DNA of 6,276 nucleotides, from the NCBI GenBank assembly GCA_019240015.1, contig JAFAZB010000171.1:1-6276 (forward strand), given 5' to 3'. Origin of the DNA: Solirubrobacterales bacterium. Its GTDB lineage: Bacteria; Actinomycetota; Thermoleophilia; Solirubrobacterales; Solirubrobacteraceae. Positions 1 through 5,741 of the stretch are shown here, one piece after another. The notes below the pieces were generated by a model. It did no database searches, was not told where the DNA came from, and saw only the letters and a program-made list of their open reading frames with translations. A program made the translations under genes and the position numbers. Position 1 is the first letter of the stretch, and each line of letters opens with the position of its first letter.

Positions 1-648
1 TGCGTGCGTGATCGTCGCGACCAGGGCCATGCAGGCCAGCACGAAGTGCGAGGTGGCCGTGGCGATGTGGGTGGGGAACCCCAGCAGCGCCACCAGGATC
101 GGCACGTGTACGACGCCGCCGCCGATCCCGAGGAAGCTCGAGATGAACCCGACGCCCACGCTGAGCGCCGCACCCAGCCGCACGTTTGCCTGATAGCGAT
201 ACTGCTTGCCGCTCGCGTCGGTCAACGTGCGCGTCGCCCCGGCCGCCGGTCTGCCCCGATCATGCGGCACCGTGCCCCGGAGCAGCCACGCGGCGAGCCC
301 GGCGAGCACGATCCCCATCGTCACATCGAATCCGGGTCGTGAGACCCGGTCGGCGACGAACACCCCAAGCACTGCACCGGGCAGCGTGCAAAGCGCGAAC
401 ACGAGCCCGGAGCGGAAGTCGATCCGACGCTGCCGCGAGTACGCAACCGACCCGGAGGCGGCGTTGAAGAACACCACCACGAGGCTGATTGCGGTGATCA
501 GCGCCGGGGTCGAGTGGGGGTACACGAGCAGCAGAATCGGGGTCAGGATGAACCCCCCACCGGCGCCGACCAGCGTCCCGAAGACGCCCACGCCGAACCC
601 CAGCAGGCACAGGGCCAGGGCCGCCAGCGGCGTGAACGATGGGCTCAC
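1..648 (-). CDS. TauE/SafE family membrane permease (sulfite/sulfonate exporter-like), 3' end outside the window
   Basis: Polytopic inner-membrane protein of the TauE/SafE (formerly DUF81) family, whose characterised members export sulfite, sulfoacetate or related organosulfur anions; the substrate here cannot be told. 216 residues are visible of a family length of about 250-300. The family's inverted two-half design is clear: the glycine-rich signature GTLVGAGGGFILTP (residues 24-37, first half) recurs as SSFLGIGGGVVHVPIL (residues 170-185, second half). Hydrophobic segments lie near residues 7-42, 47-66, 80-100, 108-124, 157-190 and 197-213. A hydrophilic loop near 126-155 (DASGKQYRY) separates the halves, as is usual in the family. 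The GTG at 646-648 is the only plausible start, because the in-frame codon six positions upstream is the stop codon of rsfS. No Shine-Dalgarno sequence is visible in the 15-bp gap, so translation may be coupled to rsfS. Family assignment is firm; substrate is unknown. Confidence 0.93.
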   Translation of the reverse strand, partial: MSPSFTPLAALALCLLGFGVGVFGTLVGAGGGFILTPILLLVYPHSTPALITAISLVVVFFNAASGSVAYSRQRRIDFRSGLVFALCTLPGAVLGVFVADRVSRPGFDVTMGIVLAGLAAWLLRGTVPHDRGRPAAGATRTLTDASGKQYRYQANVRLGAALSVGVGFISSFLGIGGGVVHVPILVALLGFPTHIATATSHFVLACMALVATITHA

Positions 649-663
649 GGTGGCGGCGGCGGT

Positions 664-1020
664 TCAGCCGCTGCCGACGCCGACGGCGTGCGCTGGAGCC
701 TCTCCCCACAGCTGCTCGAGCCGGTAGTACTCGCGCGTGGGTGGGGTGAACACGTGGACCACCACGTCGAGGTAGTCCATCAGGATCCATCGCGCTTCCG
801 TGAGTCCCTCGACGCGGCGCGGGAGGATCGCGTGCTGCGACTTCATGCCGGCGTGGATCGCGTCGTGGATCGCCTTCGCCTGGCGATCGCTGCGGCCGGT
901 GCAGATCACGAAGTAGTCGGTGTAGCCGATCATTCCCCTGAGGTCGAGCTGCACGATCTCGATCGCCTTGCGATCGGCGGCCAGCTCGGCAATCGCGAGC
1001 GCCATCTGCTCGGGCGTCAT
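664..1020 (-). CDS. rsfS: Ribosomal silencing factor RsfS (DUF143/Iojap family)
   Basis: 118-residue cytoplasmic protein. RsfS binds ribosomal protein uL14 on the 50S subunit and blocks joining with 30S, lowering translation when nutrients are short (known for the family). The full Iojap-type domain is present: LDLRGMIGYTDYFVICTGRS (residues 25-44) matches the conserved D..sDYFVI.tg.S core, followed by the EG...W.llD..DvvVHvF segment (E71, G72, W78, D82, H89) and the terminal R..Y.le.LW motif (R96, Y99, W105). Length is normal. The ATG at 1018-1020 overlaps the nadD stop codon in an ATGA arrangement, which suggests translational coupling. A GGAGG at 1033-1037 lies 12 nt upstream, a rather long spacing. 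The frame stays open further upstream inside nadD, but that part shows no family similarity. nadD-rsfS adjacency is common in bacteria and supports the call. Confidence 0.97.
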   Translation of the reverse strand: MTPEQMALAIAELAADRKAIEIVQLDLRGMIGYTDYFVICTGRSDRQAKAIHDAIHAGMKSQHAILPRRVEGLTEARWILMDYLDVVVHVFTPPTREYYRLEQLWGEAPAHAVGVGSG

Positions 1021-1625
1021 CGGCTGGCGCGGCCTCCGTATAGCCCGTGCTGCTCGATGTAGGCCGCGACCCGGTCGGGGACCAGGTACCTGATCGGCTG
1101 GCCGGCGCGGACCCGCCTGCGGACGAGCGTCGAGGAGACGGCGATCCGCGGCATCCCGAAGAATCGCGCTCGCTCGCCGCCTGACACCGACTCGAGCGCG
1201 CGCTCGACGGCCTTGCGGGCGGTCCCCCGGCGCCCAGCGATCGCGGGCGTGGCGAGCGCGAGCACGCGCTTGGGATCGCGCCACTGCGGCAAGCCTGCCG
1301 CGACGTCGCCGCCGAGGATCAGGAACAGCTCGCTGGAGGGCGCTTCGGAGCTCAGCCGCTCAAGCGTATCGACCGTGAACGACGGGCCCTCCCGCTCGAC
1401 CTCGATCCCGGAAACCGTGAAGCGCTTGTCGCCGCCGATCGCCAGTCGGCACAACTCGAGCCTGTGCTCGACGCCCGGCTCGTCGTCGATCGGCTTGTGT
1501 GGCGGTATCCGGGCAGGAATCAGCATCACTCGCTCGAGCTGCAGCTGAAGGTACGCCTCCTGCGCGCACACGAGGTGACCGAGGTGTGGCGGATTGAAGG
1601 TTCCGCCGAGGATTCCTACGCGCAC
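1017..1625 (-). CDS. nadD: Nicotinate-nucleotide adenylyltransferase NadD
   Basis: 202-residue cytoplasmic enzyme that joins nicotinate mononucleotide and ATP to give nicotinate adenine dinucleotide and pyrophosphate, the penultimate step of NAD synthesis. The nucleotidyltransferase fold is visible from end to end: GGTFNPPHLGHL (residues 7-18) with the ATP-binding H/TxGH element, the nucleobase-site segment GPSFTVDTL (80-88), LGGDVAAGLPQWRDP (104-118) corresponding to the family's GaD...W stretch, and the second ATP-binding element SSTLVRRRV (164-172; family consensus SST.iR). The C-terminus YLVPDRVAAYIEQHGLY (180-196) is typical. The GTG at 1623-1625 is chosen because RVGILGGTFNP is the expected N-terminus; the frame is open for 59 more codons upstream, but these lie inside proA. 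It starts 5 bp after the proA stop without a clear ribosome binding site, so coupling to proA is likely. Confidence 0.97.
   Translation of the reverse strand: MRVGILGGTFNPPHLGHLVCAQEAYLQLQLERVMLIPARIPPHKPIDDEPGVEHRLELCRLAIGGDKRFTVSGIEVEREGPSFTVDTLERLSSEAPSSELFLILGGDVAAGLPQWRDPKRVLALATPAIAGRRGTARKAVERALESVSGGERARFFGMPRIAVSSTLVRRRVRAGQPIRYLVPDRVAAYIEQHGLYGGRASR
1033..1037 (-). promoter_or_regulatory. Probable ribosome binding site of rsfS
   Basis: GGAGG on the minus strand, inside the 3' end of nadD and 12 nt before the rsfS ATG. The motif is good but the spacing is longer than the usual 5-9 nt. It supports the ATG at 1018-1020 over upstream starts within nadD. Confidence 0.5.
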
Positions 1626-1630
1626 CGCGC

Positions 1631-2896
1631 TCAGTCTGGGCGGATCTGGCCCGAGCCTTCGACGAGGTACTTGTACGTGCACAGCTCGCGCAGCCCGATG
1701 GGGCCGCGAGCATGGAGCTTCTGGGTGGAGTTGCCGATCTCGGCGCCCATCCCGTACTCCTGCCCGTCGGTGAACCGGGTGGAGGCGTTGACGTACACGC
1801 ACGCCGCGTCGACCCCGAGCTGGAACGCCTGGGCCGCGGCGAGGTCCCGTGTCACGATCGCCTCGGAATGCCCGCTGCCGTGCGCGTTGATGTGCTCGAT
1901 CGCCTGCTCGGTGCCGTCCACCACCGCGACCGCGAGCTCGAGCGCGAGGTACTCGGTATCCCAGTCCTGCTCGCTCGCGGAGTCCATCCGCGCGCCCGGC
2001 GCGGCGGCGCGAGCCCGATCGTCGCCGTGCAGCGTGACGCCGGCGTCCGCCAGCGCGGCGAGCGTCGCGGGCAGGAAGTCCGGGGCGATGTCGGCGTGCA
2101 CGAGCAGCGTCTCCGCGGCGTTGCAGACCCCGGGTCGCTGGAGCTTCGCGTTCAGCACGATCTGGCGAGCGGACTCCGGCTCGGCGCTGGCCTCGACATA
2201 GACATGGCAGTTGCCCGACGCGGCGTAGATCACCGGCACGGTGGCGACGCCCTTCAGCGCCGCCTTCAGCCCTTCGCCGCCGCGTGGGATGATCAGGTCG
2301 ACGAGTCCGTTCTGGGTGGCCAGCTCGGCGATGTCCTCCCGGCCCCCAGCGACCAGGCCGATCGAACCGTCGGCCAGCCCCGCGTCACGGGTCGCGCCGA
2401 TCGCGATCTCGGCCAGGATCGCGTTCGAGCGAGCCGCGGCGGAAGATCCCCTTAGCACGACCGCGTTCCCGGACTTCAGGCAAAGCGCAGCGGCGTCGAT
2501 CGTGACGTTCGGCCGCGCCTCGTACACGACCGCGACGACGCCCAGCGGCACCTGCACCTTGCGGACCTCCAGCCCGTTGGGCAGTCGCCGCCCCTCGGTG
2601 ACCACCCCGACCGGATCCGAGAGCGCGGCGATCGTCCGCACACCGGCGATCATCGCGTCCACGCGTCGCTCGCTCAGCGCAAGCTTGTCCAGAAACGCGG
2701 CCGAATAGTCGCCATCGCGCGCGGCTTCGAGGTCCTTGGCATTGGCCTCGAGGATCTCCTCGGTGCGTTGCTCGAGTGCCACCGCGATCGCCTCCAGCGC
2801 CGCATCCCTGACTTCGGAGCCGAGCGTGGCCAACGTCCGTGAGGCACGCTTGGCAGCGAGACAGCTGTCGGCTATCGAAGGGGCGGTGGTGGCCAT
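1631..2896 (-). CDS. proA: Gamma-glutamyl phosphate reductase (glutamate-5-semialdehyde dehydrogenase) ProA
   Basis: 421-residue cytoplasmic enzyme of the aldehyde dehydrogenase superfamily. It reduces gamma-glutamyl phosphate with NADPH to glutamate-5-semialdehyde, the second step of proline synthesis. Visible landmarks: the cofactor-domain stretch YEARPNVTIDAAALCLKSGN (residues 125-144) followed by VLRGS (147-151), PRGGEGL (204-210), the catalytic-cysteine segment QRPGVCNAAETLLVH with Cys258 as the expected nucleophile, and the C-terminal signatures STRFTDG (372-378), GAEIGNSTQKLHARGP (384-399) and TYKYLVEGSG (407-416). Length is normal and no domain is missing. The ATG at 2894-2896 is preferred; an in-frame GTG two codons upstream (2900-2902) is possible. 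The ATG choice is supported because the sequence around it repeats that around the proB ATG. It lies 11 bp after proB, and the two enzymes act in sequence on a labile intermediate. No Shine-Dalgarno sequence is visible. Confidence 0.98.
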   Translation of the reverse strand: MATTAPSIADSCLAAKRASRTLATLGSEVRDAALEAIAVALEQRTEEILEANAKDLEAARDGDYSAAFLDKLALSERRVDAMIAGVRTIAALSDPVGVVTEGRRLPNGLEVRKVQVPLGVVAVVYEARPNVTIDAAALCLKSGNAVVLRGSSAAARSNAILAEIAIGATRDAGLADGSIGLVAGGREDIAELATQNGLVDLIIPRGGEGLKAALKGVATVPVIYAASGNCHVYVEASAEPESARQIVLNAKLQRPGVCNAAETLLVHADIAPDFLPATLAALADAGVTLHGDDRARAAAPGARMDSASEQDWDTEYLALELAVAVVDGTEQAIEHINAHGSGHSEAIVTRDLAAAQAFQLGVDAACVYVNASTRFTDGQEYGMGAEIGNSTQKLHARGPIGLRELCTYKYLVEGSGQIRPD

Positions 2897-2919
2897 CGCC
2901 ACACAGGTTACGCGAGCAC
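2891..2919. repeat. Imperfect direct repeat, copy 2 (proB end / proA start)
   Basis: On the minus strand this reads GTGCTCGC, then G, then TAACCT, then GTGTGGCGATGGCC. It spans the last codons and the TAA stop of proB and the ATG of proA. It matches copy 1 at 3994-4025 at the outer block GTGCTCGC, the central TAACCT and the terminal GGCGATGGCC, with short length differences between the blocks. The function is unknown. Confidence 0.55.
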
Positions 2920-3999
2920 GAAATAGTCGCGGTGGACTGCTTCCTCGCTCGCCCGCGGCAGCAACTCGCGCACGTCTGCCGACTTCATCCCCAAGACCCT
3001 GCGCAGCTCTGGGGCGGAGTAGTTGCAGATCCCCTTCCCCACCGACCGCCCGTCGTGGTCGATCTCGACCGCGTCACCGGCTTCGAAGTCCCCGCGGACG
3101 CCGACGATCCCGACCGGCAGCAGGCTGGTGCCCCCTTCGCGTAGCGCCCGGGCGGCGCCCGCATCGACGAGCACCCTGCCCCGCGCGGGTTTGGCGTACT
3201 TGAGCCACAGCTTGAAGCTCGAATAGCGCCCCTCTCGTGCGGTGAACCTGGTACCCACCGCAGTGCCGCTCGCCGCGTCGAGAATCGAGCGAGGCTCCAG
3301 ACCGCTGGCGATCACGACCGGAATCCCCGCCGCGGTTGCCATCTCGGCCGCGACCACCTTCGAGCGCATGCCCCCGGAGCCCAGCGGAGAGGCGCTGTGT
3401 CCGATGCTGAGCGGCTCGAGTGCCTCGAAGCTCTCGACCTGGTCCACCAGCGCCGCGGCGGGATCGAGCCGGGGATCGGCCGTGTAGACCCCGGCGGCGT
3501 CGGTCAACAGGAGCAGCAGCTCGGCCCCGAGCAGGATCGCGACCTGCGCGGCTAGGAAGTCGTTGTTGCCGAACGAGATCTCGTCGGTGGCGGTGGTGTC
3601 GTTCTCGTTGATCACCGGCGCCACCCGCCACTCGAGCAGCTTGCGCAGCGTCTGCCGGGCATTCAGGTAGTGGGTCCGGGCGCTCATGTCGAAGAACGTC
3701 AACAGCACCTGCGCGGTCGGCACTGCGCGGGCGCGCAACAGCTCGTCGTAGACCTGGTAGAGCTTCCCCTGCCCCACTGCGCTGGCCGCCTGCAGCTCAT
3801 CGACCGACCGGGGGCGCAGCGCCAGCGACATCGCTCCCATCCCGCGGGCGATCGCGCCGCTGGTGACGATCACCACGGCGTGCCCCGAGTGGTGCAGCTC
3901 GCTCAGCTGGTCGCAGACCCCGGCCAGGACGTCGGTGCGCACCGCGCCGCGCTCATCGGCCACGATGCTCGACCCCAGCTTGACCACGAGGCAGGCCAT
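2908..3999 (-). CDS. proB: Glutamate 5-kinase ProB with C-terminal PUA domain
   Basis: 363-residue cytoplasmic enzyme that phosphorylates the gamma-carboxylate of L-glutamate with ATP, the committed and usually proline-inhibited step of proline synthesis. The amino-acid-kinase domain covers about residues 1-255: VVKLGSS (5-11) and SGAIARG (47-53) for phosphate binding, the glutamate-site NENDTT (131-136) and FGNNDFLAAQVAILLGAE (143-160), TDAAGVYTADPR (166-177) for nucleotide binding, and GSGGMRSKV (207-215). A PUA domain follows at about 272-350 (GRVLVDAGA ... GDFEAGDAVEI ... GKGICNYSA), as in most bacterial long-form ProB. The start MACLVVKLGSS fits the family exactly. No Shine-Dalgarno sequence precedes it; the 37-bp gap to the beta-helix gene instead carries the TAACCT-containing repeat. 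proA follows 11 bp downstream, and the gene pair is normally co-transcribed. Confidence 0.98.
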   Translation of the reverse strand: MACLVVKLGSSIVADERGAVRTDVLAGVCDQLSELHHSGHAVVIVTSGAIARGMGAMSLALRPRSVDELQAASAVGQGKLYQVYDELLRARAVPTAQVLLTFFDMSARTHYLNARQTLRKLLEWRVAPVINENDTTATDEISFGNNDFLAAQVAILLGAELLLLLTDAAGVYTADPRLDPAAALVDQVESFEALEPLSIGHSASPLGSGGMRSKVVAAEMATAAGIPVVIASGLEPRSILDAASGTAVGTRFTAREGRYSSFKLWLKYAKPARGRVLVDAGAARALREGGTSLLPVGIVGVRGDFEAGDAVEIDHDGRSVGKGICNYSAPELRRVLGMKSADVRELLPRASEEAVHRDYFVLA

Positions 4000-4025
4000 C
4001 GCCGCCAGAGGTTAGTGGCGAGCAC
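3994..4025. repeat. Imperfect direct repeat, copy 1 (proB start region)
   Basis: On the minus strand this reads GTGCTCGC, then CAC, then TAACCT, then CTGGC, then GGCGATGGCC. It fills most of the gap between the beta-helix gene and proB and includes the proB ATG. About 25 positions match copy 2 at 2891-2919 in the same order, 1.1 kb away. TAACCT fits a TANNNT -10 pattern 9 nt before the ATG, but no -35 hexamer is visible about 17 nt upstream, so a promoter is not claimed. Confidence 0.55.
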
Positions 4026-4036
4026 CCGCGGCCCCG

Positions 4037-5683
4037 CTACCCCTGGTCGGGACCGCCGCTCGAGCCGTGAGAGGGCGGACGCCGGCGCTTCTTGCTTCGC
4101 TTGTGGCGGGGCTTCGCCGGGCACCACGGGTTCGCGGGGACCCCGGCGCACGGGTTTGGCATCGTCGCGAGGTCACGCGGGAGCGGGTGCATGATCACCG
4201 CAGTCCGACGCGGGTAGTTGGCCCCCGGGGGGCAGGGAGTCGAGCCGGCTCCCAGGAACTGCGAGTCACACAGCACCTGGCTGGTGAACGGCAGATCGAC
4301 GTCGGGGATCAGCGCGGTCTGGCCGCAGGAGCCGTTGCTCTGCTGCAAGCCGGTCGGCGAGCTGGTGAGGTTGCCCTGGGCGTCGCTATTGCCGCGGTAG
4401 CAGTTGATCGCGTGACCCGCGGTCGTGGTGGCCTCCGCGAAGTCGGCGTTGGTGTCGTTGCCGAAGAAGCCGTTGTGGGTGAACGTGTTGCCGACCAGCG
4501 CATTGCCCCAATCGTCGTAGTGACAGACGTTCCCGGGCGCGCTGATTCCCCCGGTGCACGTGGTCGTGCCGGGCGGCGGAGACTCCAGATCGGGGTACGG
4601 GACGAAGATCACGCCCCAGGCGCCGTTGTTCTGGAAGCGGTTGTCCAGCACCGTGTCGTCGCGCGCACCGGACAGCGACAGGCCGGTGCCGACCGGACCC
4701 GCCGCCGCCGCGCCGGAGGACGGCACGTTCGGATTGTTGTTGTCGTGGACGAAGTTGTGGACGAAGACCCAGCAGGAATGGGTGTGCGTGATCGGGCTCA
4801 CGGCGCCGCCAGGGCACGCGCCGTCCTGCGGCGAGGGCCAATCGCTGTTGTTCTGGCTGTTGGTGTCGAACCCGTCCTCGTTGTGGTCGAACTCGGAGTT
4901 CTCCACCACCAGCTGCCCGCCGGAGTTGGTGCCCGAGTAGCCGAGCGCGTTGTACTCGCTATGCGCGTGGTCGACGGTCTGATCGCACACGACCTGACAG
5001 GCACCGATGTAGTAGCCCGAGTCGTTGAAATTGCTCGTGTAGGTCCGGTCCCAGGTGCCCCCGCTCCAGTTGCTGGAGAAGATTCCATATGCCGCCGCAG
5101 TCGACTCGTCGGCGTAGAAGGTGCTGGTGGCCGTCAGGTAGGAGCCGTAGAAGCCCCAACCACCGATCGTGCCACTGCCATCGCCCCCGTTCCACCAGAT
5201 CTCATTGCCCGCGGTACCCGATCCGCCGAGGTAGTTGCACACGGTCAAGTTCTGCACCCAGACGTTGTCCGCCTTCCACACCAGGACCCCGTTCAGCCCG
5301 AGCGGAGCGGCGCCGCCCGATCCAGGCGGTCCCCACTCCTGGTCCGAGCGCCTCACGCTGCACACCGGAGCGCCCGCCTTGGTGCCGTCGACGATCACCG
5401 TGTTGCGGTTCATGCCTCGCACCCGTAGCCGAGGTGTCGAGATCAGGACCCCGCTGGGAAGATCGGCGCGACCCGAGGGTGCCTTGCCACGATGTTCCTT
5501 GTAGTCCCCAGGGCCCACCAGGATCCAATCTCCCGGTTTCGCTGCATCGACGGCCGCCTGGAGCGAGCTGAACTGGCCTTTGATGCGGTGATAGGTGCCG
5601 ACCCGGAGCACGCGCGCCGAGGCGCCGGTGGCCGCTGCCAGCAGTCCCACCAGCGCGAGCACGAGAAAAGCCGACCGGCGCAC
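4037..5683 (-). CDS. Secreted right-handed parallel beta-helix protein with polybasic C-terminus
   Basis: 548-residue exported protein of unknown activity. Residues 1-23 form a Sec-type signal peptide: basic RR, a hydrophobic core at about 5-18, and an ASA cleavage site before Arg24. Residues 37-64 (FSSLQAAVDAAKPGDWILVG, then PGDY.E) are the typical N-terminal cap and first turn of pectate-lyase-like or DUF1565-like beta-helix proteins. Irregular coils with Asn-rich turns follow: VENSEFDHNEDGFDTNSQNN (260-279), VFVHNFVHDNNN (306-317), DDTVLDNRFQNNGAWGVIFV (342-361) and GNALVGNTFTHNGFFGND (393-410). The mature part has 14 cysteines. The C-terminus (524-535) is a run of Lys and Arg, then a Gly/Ser/Pro-rich end. 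The GTG at 5681-5683 is chosen for its strong ribosome binding site and because the signal peptide begins there; the open frame upstream overlaps obg. Polysaccharide lyase, hydrolase, adhesin or structural roles are all possible, and no catalytic set is recognisable. Confidence 0.9.
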   Translation of the reverse strand: MRRSAFLVLALVGLLAAATGASARVLRVGTYHRIKGQFSSLQAAVDAAKPGDWILVGPGDYKEHRGKAPSGRADLPSGVLISTPRLRVRGMNRNTVIVDGTKAGAPVCSVRRSDQEWGPPGSGGAAPLGLNGVLVWKADNVWVQNLTVCNYLGGSGTAGNEIWWNGGDGSGTIGGWGFYGSYLTATSTFYADESTAAAYGIFSSNWSGGTWDRTYTSNFNDSGYYIGACQVVCDQTVDHAHSEYNALGYSGTNSGGQLVVENSEFDHNEDGFDTNSQNNSDWPSPQDGACPGGAVSPITHTHSCWVFVHNFVHDNNNPNVPSSGAAAAGPVGTGLSLSGARDDTVLDNRFQNNGAWGVIFVPYPDLESPPPGTTTCTGGISAPGNVCHYDDWGNALVGNTFTHNGFFGNDTNADFAEATTTAGHAINCYRGNSDAQGNLTSSPTGLQQSNGSCGQTALIPDVDLPFTSQVLCDSQFLGAGSTPCPPGANYPRRTAVIMHPLPRDLATMPNPCAGVPANPWCPAKPRHKRSKKRRRPPSHGSSGGPDQG

Positions 5684-5687
5684 CGCT

Positions 5688-5696
5688 CCTCCTCCT
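5688..5696 (-). promoter_or_regulatory. Strong ribosome binding site of the beta-helix gene
   Basis: The minus strand carries AGAGAGGAGGAGGAGCG immediately before the GTG at 5681-5683. Two overlapping AGGAGG cores (5688-5693 and 5691-5696) lie 4 and 7 nt from the start codon. This fixes the start of the gene and predicts efficient initiation independent of obg. It is the only near-perfect Shine-Dalgarno sequence in the window. Confidence 0.85.
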
Positions 5697-5741
5697 CTCT
5701 GGCCACCCGACCGACCTACGTCCTGGCCGGAGCCGGCGATC

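Noticed and set aside
260..790. Minus-strand open frame spanning the end of rsfS and the start of the transporter gene
   Set aside because: It is Arg/Pro-rich and out of frame with both RsfS and the TauE/SafE protein, each of which has clear family motifs in its own frame.
1464..2455. Plus-strand open frames antisense to proA (1464-2201 and 1712-2455)
   Set aside because: They are complements of the strongly conserved proA and nadD coding sequence and show no family resemblance; a by-product of high GC content.
4009..4037. Promoter for proB with TAACCT as the -10 element
   Set aside because: The expected -35 position reads GCGGGG, unlike TTGACA. The TAACCT is reported only as part of the direct repeat.
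4067..5428. Long plus-strand open frame (453 codons) antisense to the beta-helix gene
   Set aside because: Its protein is rich in Arg, Val, Gly and Ala with no recognisable domain, as expected for the complement of GC-rich codons. The opposite strand encodes a clear signal peptide, beta-helix coils and a strong ribosome binding site.
5726..5737. Inverted repeat GCCGG-AG-CCGGC between obg and the beta-helix gene as a terminator
   Set aside because: The stem is short, the loop is only 2 nt (or a 4-bp stem with a 4-nt loop), and no T-run follows on the minus strand. Such palindromes are frequent at this GC content.
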